A program made the position numbers and the translations under genes. A DNA stretch of 7,655 nucleotides from Nitrospiraceae bacterium (GTDB lineage: Bacteria; Nitrospirota; Nitrospiria; Nitrospirales; Nitrospiraceae), in contig JAABQN010000096.1 in the NCBI GenBank assembly GCA_011391455.1, positions 1-7,655 on the forward strand, given 5' to 3'. The notes beneath the pieces are model-generated. The model searched no databases. It saw nothing but the letters and a program-made list of their open reading frames with translations, and had not been told where the DNA came from. Numbering within the stretch: position 1 is the stretch's first letter; every line of letters begins with the position of its first letter. Shown in pieces: positions 1 through 4,780 of this stretch.

Positions 1-1197
1 TCGATGGTCTCGACGCCACTCATCGAACCCGACCCGGTCGTTCGCACCGGCGCAGCGGACCAGTTGGTCACAGCGCAGTTGGGTAGAGACTACCTCCCGG
101 TCTTTGACTCCCCCTCTGCCGATCTCCTGGGTCAGGTCGTCTTCGTCGGTTACGGGATTGTCGATCCCGCTCAAGGCATCGACGATTACGCCGGCGTCGA
201 TGTGAAGAACTGCATCGTGCTCTTCCTGCGTGGCAAACCGGATCACTACCCAAGCCCCGTCAGCCACGCCGACAAGGTCCGCTTCGCACGAGATCGAGGA
301 GCCTTGGCCTATTTGACCTCAACAGGGCCGATTATCAGCCCCTATGAAACTCGCCGCGGCGCCACGGGAAGGCCCAGCGCATTGTATGGGCAGCTCGCCC
401 CTGACCAAGCCCTCCCTGGCGCATGGATCAGCACGGAATTGGCCCAGACTCTCCTCGCCGGAAGCGGCGATGAGTCCAATCCTGACCACCTTCGCACCCT
501 CCAAGAACAACTCAATAACGCCCCATCAGCGCGATCGCGCCTCGTCAATCGATATGCATCTCTCCATTGGAAAACCACGATAGCGGACGGCTTGCTGACG
601 AACGTGGTGGGGATGATTCCTGGTACAGGGCCGGATACCATCGTCATCGGCGCGCATCGAGATCATTTTGGCCGCCCTGCAGGCCTCTTGCTCCCTGGTG
701 CAGACGACAATGCATCCGGAACAGCCGTGATACTGGAAGTGGCGCGGACTCTTGGGAAAATTGGACTGCGCCCCCAACGGACGATCCTCTTTGTGTCCTT
801 CAGCGGAGAGGAACGGGATCTGCTCGGATCGCGCCTGTATGTGTCGAGACCGATCATCCCCCTCGGCTCAACGAAAGCCATGATCAACATTGACCATGTC
901 GGAGTGGGAGACGGAGTGTTAATCCTCCGTGTCACAGAGTTGAAGAAATCCGCGTTAAAGGAAGCAGGGTACGCAGTGGGTTTGGTAAGAAAGCTTGACT
1001 ATTACGGATTCTTGCCCGGCGGCGACGACGAACCGTTCAAAGAGGCAGGAATTTCAACCGTCAGCATCGCAAGCGGCGGGGCCCACCCGCACATGCATCA
1101 GCCTACCGACACCGCCAACACGATCAATCCAGAAATTCTGCAAACAATAGCTCGCTATGTCCTTGCCCTCACCTGGCAGCTGGCGAATGCGCAATAA
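1..1197 (+). CDS. M28 family zinc metallopeptidase with PA domain (5' end outside window)
   Basis: This is the C-terminal ~397 residues of a PA-domain plus M28 (aminopeptidase Y/S type) enzyme, a two-zinc exopeptidase that removes N-terminal residues from peptides and is usually exported. Counting the ATG at position 4 as residue 1, a PA-like domain spans about residues 35-190 (start VVFVGYGI). The catalytic domain starts near NVVGMIPGTG. The expected metal ligands are visible: H218 in GAHRDHFG, D235 in GADDNASG, E270 in SGEE (with E269 as general base), D297 in INIDHVG, and H365 in HMHQPTDT. The domain is therefore probably active. The frame is open to the left edge, no signal peptide is seen, and the sequence begins mid-domain, so the true start lies upstream. 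The ATG at 4 is probably internal. It is convergent with the next gene. Family assignment is firm; the substrate is unknown. Confidence 0.9.
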   Translation, partial: SMVSTPLIEPDPVVRTGAADQLVTAQLGRDYLPVFDSPSADLLGQVVFVGYGIVDPAQGIDDYAGVDVKNCIVLFLRGKPDHYPSPVSHADKVRFARDRGALAYLTSTGPIISPYETRRGATGRPSALYGQLAPDQALPGAWISTELAQTLLAGSGDESNPDHLRTLQEQLNNAPSARSRLVNRYASLHWKTTIADGLLTNVVGMIPGTGPDTIVIGAHRDHFGRPAGLLLPGADDNASGTAVILEVARTLGKIGLRPQRTILFVSFSGEERDLLGSRLYVSRPIIPLGSTKAMINIDHVGVGDGVLILRVTELKKSALKEAGYAVGLVRKLDYYGFLPGGDDEPFKEAGISTVSIASGGAHPHMHQPTDTANTINPEILQTIARYVLALTWQLANAQ

Positions 1198-1201
1198 TTT
1201 C

Positions 1202-1274
1202 AGGCTAAGGTCGAGGTTAAGGTCGAGTGTACATCAAATACTTCTTCTCTCAGCCTTGACCTGAGCCTTAACCT
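1202..1274. repeat. Intergenic direct-plus-inverted repeat hairpin
   Basis: The left arm (1202-1227) holds two tandem copies of G(C/T)TAAGGTCGAG at 1204-1215 and 1216-1227. The right arm (1249-1274) holds two copies of (C/G)AGCCTT(G/A)ACCT at 1251-1262 and 1263-1274. The arms are inverted relative to each other: 19 of 26 positions pair by Watson-Crick rules and 3 more as G-U, around a 21-nt loop. It sits between the convergent M28 gene and the minus-strand small gene. A bidirectional transcription-termination role is possible. No U-run follows, so a canonical intrinsic terminator is not shown. It may be one copy of a dispersed repeat family. Confidence 0.65.
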
Positions 1275-1307
1275 TCCAGAAATCTGGCGGACTGTTTCAG
1301 CATCCTG

Positions 1308-1754
1308 TCAGGGAATGTCGTCGAGAAGAGTAGATTGGATCGGTCGCAACGGGGCGGTTTGGCGGGGAGGGCCGGGAAGGACGAGCGGTGAGCCAATCTG
1401 GTTGGCTCCTTGGATCAGTCCGATCGAGAGTTGCGGCCCGAGCGTGGACACAGCCCCGCTCCAAGCCTGACCGGTCGTGGGATTCCGAAAACTATACGTT
1501 TGGAAATTATTCCCTGGGTTGTATAGAAACCCTTGCGTGCCCTGATTGTCGATATAGAGACTCCCTAGGCCCGGCGACCTGAACAGCGGCGCAACCCCTC
1601 CATCGAACGAACGAACGCTGGAAATCGATTGGCCCCATGCCTTCGAGTTCAGCGACGGGAACACAAATAGGAGGAGCGCCAGCACAGACAGCCCCGCTCG
1701 GAGCAGCAAGACCGGCAGGATAGAATGCTTGACTCGATGGCGATGGAATCTCAT
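1308..1754 (-). CDS. Hypothetical exported small protein (148 aa)
   Basis: I do not recognise the family. The protein starts with a basic stretch (MRFHRHRVKH), followed by a long hydrophobic segment at about residues 12-34. A plausible signal-peptidase site follows A-W-G near residue 41, giving a predicted periplasmic or secreted mature protein of about 107 residues. The mature part is rich in Gly, Pro, Ser, Gln and Asn, with no cysteine and no obvious catalytic motif. It contains short turn-rich pieces such as LYIDNQGTQGFLYNPGNN, which could suit a surface or beta-rich protein. The start ATG is preceded by only a weak ribosome-binding site, but a good minus-strand promoter lies about 33 bp upstream. 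It is divergent from the tolC-like gene and convergent with the M28 gene. Overlapping frames on the plus strand lack a signal peptide and look like shadows. Confidence 0.6.
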   Translation of the reverse strand: MRFHRHRVKHSILPVLLLRAGLSVLALLLFVFPSLNSKAWGQSISSVRSFDGGVAPLFRSPGLGSLYIDNQGTQGFLYNPGNNFQTYSFRNPTTGQAWSGAVSTLGPQLSIGLIQGANQIGSPLVLPGPPRQTAPLRPIQSTLLDDIP

Positions 1755-1765
1755 GCAGTTAGCCC

Positions 1766-1794
1766 ATGACAGGTTCGCTTTTAATCATTATAGT
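1766..1794 (+). promoter_or_regulatory. Putative sigma70-type promoter for the tolC-like gene
   Basis: ATGACA (1766-1771, 5/6 match to TTGACA) and TATAGT (1789-1794, 5/6 match to TATAAT) are separated by the ideal 17 bp. The predicted start near 1801 gives a leader of about 31 nt that includes the ribosome-binding site. The -10 overlaps the -10 of the divergent minus-strand gene (1787-1792), so the two polymerases would compete. Confidence 0.5.
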
Positions 1795-1816
1795 ATGGAG
1801 AAAGTTTCTTTGTCGA
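1787..1816 (-). promoter_or_regulatory. Putative sigma70-type promoter for the minus-strand exported protein
   Basis: Read on the minus strand, TCGACA (1816-1811, 5/6 match to TTGACA) and a perfect TATAAT (1792-1787) are 18 bp apart. Transcription would start near 1780, giving a leader of about 25 nt before the ATG at 1754. It overlaps the promoter of the divergent tolC-like gene. This is a consensus match only, with no transcript evidence. Confidence 0.5.
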
Positions 1817-1820
1817 TCAA

Positions 1821-1826
1821 AGGGGG
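1821..1826 (+). promoter_or_regulatory. Ribosome-binding site fixing the tolC-like start
   Basis: AGGGGG lies 5 nt before ATG 1832. It supports this start over the upstream in-frame ATG at 1766, which falls in the predicted -35 box and would add 22 residues ahead of the signal peptide. Confidence 0.7.
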
Positions 1827-1831
1827 CAGTT

Positions 1832-3448
1832 ATGGAACAGCGACTTGAAGCACATATCAATACATGGCGGCGCACATGCGTCTTTGCCATCGGAATCACC
1901 CTTGCCCTAGCACCCGGTCTCACTTGGGGGCTGGAGATCGGCACGACTCCGGCAATGGAACGACGGGAGACCATCTCCCTCGCAGACGCGGCATTGCAAG
2001 CGCTGAAGCATAACTTGGACATCAGCATCAGCCGCCAGACAAAGGAAAGCCGGCAGGCTGACATCACTGTCGAGCAAGCAAAGTTCGATCCAACCCTGAG
2101 TGTCAATGGTCAGTTCAACCGAGCCGTGAGCCCGCTCAACCGCCCGGTGTTAGGCTTTTCGCAGGGACCGCTCAATGATATCCGGATCTTCGACCAACGG
2201 AACCACTCCGTCACGCTCGATGCGACGACGAATTTGCCGACAGGCGGCAACGTCGACCTGAACTATAGCCCTGCCCGAACTAATGTATCCGGAGCTCAAG
2301 CGTGTTTTGGACAACCGCCTACCACCCCTGGATGTAGTGGAACATCTTCATCTTTTTTGTTTAATCCGGCCTGGACCGGCGGCCTTGCGCTCACGCTCAC
2401 ACAGCCATTACTCCGCAACGCCGGCTTCGATGTGACCAAAACCTTCATCCGCGTGGCGCAGAATAATGCCATTGTGGAAGAACATGTGTTTCGCGATCGT
2501 GTCCTCACCGTCCTGGCCTTGGTTGAGCAGACCTATTGGGAAGTCGTCTTCGCCAATGAAAATCTGAAAGTGGCCGAGGCCGCGCTGAAAGCCGCACAGG
2601 AACTCTTAGCCACTAACCGGGCGAAAGCGAAAGCCGGCATCATGTCGATCGTCGATGTCTTGCAAGCCGAAGCGGCCGTCGCATCGCGGGTCGAGCAGGT
2701 GCTGGTCGCGGATAAAGCGATTCGAGACCAGGAAGATCAACTACGCCGTTTGCTCAATCCTGCGGAGGAGGATCTGCGTCAAGACTTGCGTCTGACTCCA
2801 CTCGACCAACCGGTGGTCACCCTCGAACCCATCAGCCTGCAAGAAGCCATCGATAAGGCCATTGAGCAACGGCCTGAAATCGCCCAAGCAATGAAAAATA
2901 TGGAGACAAGCGATCTCAACACCAAGTTTGCCAAAAATCAGATTCTCCCGACCCTCTCGTTCCAAGGGACCATGGGAATGGCAGGGCTGGGAAAAGACTA
3001 CGGAGACTCAGTAAACCGGAACTTCAACGGCGATTACTATAATTATGGCGCGGGTCTCGTCCTAAGTTACCCACTCGGCAACCGGTCTGCCTGGAGCGCC
3101 TATAACAAACGGCAGCTGGAGGAGAAGAACGCCGAAGCATCGCTCATGAACGTACGTCAGCAGATCATCGTGGGGGTGCGTGAGGCAGTCCGGCGCGTCC
3201 AGACGGATTTCAAGCGGATCGAAACGACTCGATCAGCCAGAATCATGGCGGAGAAGCAGTTACAGGCGGAACAAGAGCGGTTGAAAGTGGGGCTCAGCAC
3301 CACTCGCTTTGTCCTCGACTTCCAACGCGATCTCGCAACGGCCCAAGGGAACGAGTTACGCGCCACGGTCGACTACAACAAATCTCTCTCCAACCTCTCT
3401 CGGCACAAAGCCACCACACTCGACCGTTATAATCTCCAACTGAATTAG
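1832..3448 (+). CDS. TolC-family outer-membrane efflux protein
   Basis: The 538-residue protein is a TolC/OEP-family outer-membrane channel, the trimeric exit duct of tripartite pumps or type I secretion. From ATG 1832 it has a signal peptide: a basic N-region (MEQRLEAHINTWRRT), a hydrophobic core (CVFAIGITLALAPGLTWG), then likely cleavage. Two OEP repeats follow. The first begins near residue 47 (ETISLADAALQALKHN) and the second near 335 (SLQEAIDKAIEQRPEIAQAM). Each has long alanine/glutamine-rich helices, and the C-terminal half contains the usual GLSTTRFVLDFQRDLATAQ-type stretch. The first repeat carries TQPLLRNAGFD, common in this family. C158 and C168 bracket a short loop that could form a periplasmic disulfide. 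No adaptor or inner-membrane transporter gene is adjacent, so the transported substrate cannot be inferred. A long palindromic repeat starts inside its stop codon. Confidence 0.88.
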   Translation: MEQRLEAHINTWRRTCVFAIGITLALAPGLTWGLEIGTTPAMERRETISLADAALQALKHNLDISISRQTKESRQADITVEQAKFDPTLSVNGQFNRAVSPLNRPVLGFSQGPLNDIRIFDQRNHSVTLDATTNLPTGGNVDLNYSPARTNVSGAQACFGQPPTTPGCSGTSSSFLFNPAWTGGLALTLTQPLLRNAGFDVTKTFIRVAQNNAIVEEHVFRDRVLTVLALVEQTYWEVVFANENLKVAEAALKAAQELLATNRAKAKAGIMSIVDVLQAEAAVASRVEQVLVADKAIRDQEDQLRRLLNPAEEDLRQDLRLTPLDQPVVTLEPISLQEAIDKAIEQRPEIAQAMKNMETSDLNTKFAKNQILPTLSFQGTMGMAGLGKDYGDSVNRNFNGDYYNYGAGLVLSYPLGNRSAWSAYNKRQLEEKNAEASLMNVRQQIIVGVREAVRRVQTDFKRIETTRSARIMAEKQLQAEQERLKVGLSTTRFVLDFQRDLATAQGNELRATVDYNKSLSNLSRHKATTLDRYNLQLN

Positions 3449-3626
3449 CCCGCATTATTCATGAAGCTTCTGCTACAAGCGTGGATACGCGGCTGTGACG
3501 GGCAGTCTCGCCGTTCAGCCCTTCGACATACTGCACGAGTATGCCTCAGGGCTTCACGCCTCCGAGTGCCCGTCTCGCTTCGCGTCTGCACGCTTTCTCG
3601 ACGAACCTTCATGAATATTGCGGGCT
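3447..3626. mobile_element. MITE-like long palindromic element, 180 bp, with 20-bp terminal inverted repeats
   Basis: The ends are 20-bp inverted repeats (3447-3466 and 3607-3626) matching at 19 of 20 positions; the left one starts AGCCCGCATTATTCATGA. The arms continue as an imperfect palindrome towards the centre, with matching blocks GCGTG, ACGCG, GACGGGCA and AGCCCT. An apical hairpin pairs GCCCT with AGGGC and CATACT with AGTATG around GCACG (3518-3552). The whole element can fold into one long hairpin. It encodes no transposase, so if mobile it would be moved in trans. It starts within the tolC-like TAG stop and ends 7 bp before the next ATG, so it occupies essentially the whole gap and may terminate or stabilise the tolC transcript. 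I see no clear target-site duplication. It could instead be a REP/BIME-type structural repeat. Confidence 0.7.
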
Positions 3627-3633
3627 GACCTCC

Positions 3634-4347
3634 ATGATGGCGCCTGAGCCTGGTCCGCGCACAGCGCCGGCTCAGGCCAAAGAATGGGGAACAGCCCTCG
3701 CGCTGCTTCCCATCGCCTCAACGCTCGGCTACTACACCCTGCCCGCCTCGCTCCAAGAACAGACGCTGATCCTGTTCGCGCCATAGATCATCGCCTACCT
3801 TGCCTTAGGCCTTTGGGCCGGGCACAACCTCGATGTCGTATCTCGCCTTGGACTGGTCAGAGAGAACATCCGGAATGGCCTGCGCTGGGGACTCTTGACT
3901 GGTCTGCTACTTGGGAGCCTGAATACGTTCGTGATTCTCTCGGTCTATCCGCATCTGGGCTATGACATCAGCTTCCTCAAGACCACGCCACATGGCCGAC
4001 TCCCCCTCTTGGTCATGGTCCCCTGGTTCATTTCTGGCATCGCCTTCCTTATCGAACTGAATTATCGCGGATTTCTCCTCGGACGGCTGGCCGCGCTTGA
4101 ATCGGGACTATGGAGATCCGGCTTAGCCCAACAGCTCTCACCTCTGGCCCTCATCGCCGGCGCGCTGATATTTGCTTTCGACCCCTTCATGGTGAATACT
4201 TTTCAACACCTCCACTGGATCGCCGTATGGGACGGACTGATTTGGGGAGCCATTTGGTTGCGCACGAAAAATCTACGCATCACCATCGTTGCGCATGCGA
4301 TCGAAGTCATGATGATGTACAGTGCGGTGAGATTTGTGTTGTCGTAG
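3634..4347 (+). pseudogene. CPBP/CAAX-protease-like membrane protein gene, interrupted by in-frame TAG
   Basis: One continuous reading frame encodes 237 codons from ATG 3634 (or 3637), but codon 51 (3784-3786) is TAG. The same frame continues open for 186 codons after it. A single C-to-T change of CAG (Gln) would explain this. Several hydrophobic segments fit a polytopic inner-membrane protein: about residues 23-36, 45-63, 83-108, 122-140, 170-185, 197-210 and 217-235. The stretch IELNYRGFLLGRL (E141, R145) resembles motif 1 of the CPBP (Abi/CAAX-protease) family, EExxxR, but the first Glu is Ile. FAFDP (180-184) stands where FxxxH is expected, and HAIEV (H221) lacks the Asn usually four residues later. 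Even intact, it may not have been a protease. No strong ribosome-binding site precedes the ATG, and the upstream palindrome reaches within 7 bp. The family call is tentative. Confidence 0.6.
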
Positions 4348-4381
4348 CTAAAATCGGTCTCTCTCAACAAGGAGCAACGAG

Positions 4382-4720
4382 ATGAGTGAATTCGGCAAGT
4401 ACGTACTGTATTTCCTTCTCGGTGGAACGATTGTCAGTGTCTCCACCTACCTGGGATCGCAAGGCCGCTCATTCCTCGCCGCCTTTGCCAGTACCTTCCC
4501 CGCCATTACCGGCGCCACGTTCATCCTCATCTATCTGAACGGGGGCAGCGACGCGATCGTCAGCTATGCGAAAAACTTGTTGTGGTTCGTCCCTCCCTGG
4601 GTGGTCTATGTCGTTTTCATGATAGTGGGTGTCCCCCGCTTCGGCTTCTGGCCCGCCATGATCGGCTCACTCGTACTCTATCTGGGCTGCGTGGGGCTGG
4701 TAAAGATGGTGGCGAGGTAG
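4382..4720 (+). CDS. Small integral membrane protein, GlpM/DUF3147-like (112 aa)
   Basis: This short, very hydrophobic protein has four predicted membrane helices at about residues 7-24, 32-52, 65-84 and 88-108. The pattern of a GG-containing first helix, FPAITGA in the second, and a PPW motif in the third resembles the GlpM/DUF3147 group of small inner-membrane proteins. That similarity is from memory and is moderate. The function of the group is not well defined. The start is well supported: AAGGAG (4369-4374) lies 7 nt before the ATG. It starts 34 bp after the CPBP-like frame stops and ends 60 bp before uvrA, so all three may share a transcript. It contains no charged catalytic-looking residues in the membrane that would suggest an enzyme. 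Confidence 0.75.
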   Translation: MSEFGKYVLYFLLGGTIVSVSTYLGSQGRSFLAAFASTFPAITGATFILIYLNGGSDAIVSYAKNLLWFVPPWVVYVVFMIVGVPRFGFWPAMIGSLVLYLGCVGLVKMVAR

Positions 4721-4780
4721 AGGTTTGGGTAGATATTCATCAATGGTCCGCGCTACGATCACATATTTTTCTCTCGTGGA

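Noticed and set aside
1766..1831. Longer start for the tolC-like protein at ATG 1766
   Set aside because: It has no ribosome-binding site, lies in a predicted -35 box, and would bury the signal peptide behind 22 extra residues. ATG 1832 has AGGGGG at proper spacing.
3541..3786. Separate 81-residue protein starting at ATG 3541
   Set aside because: Its first third is translated from the palindromic element. The rest is the N-terminal part of the interrupted CPBP-like frame starting at 3634.
3784..3786. UAG recoding (pyrrolysine or another amino acid)
   Set aside because: No tRNA or pyrrolysine genes are visible here and other genes in the window end normally in TAG. A nonsense mutation is simpler.
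3895..4347. Independent 150-residue gene beginning at TTG 3895
   Set aside because: It is in the same frame as the region upstream, continues membrane segments of the same protein, and has no ribosome-binding site.
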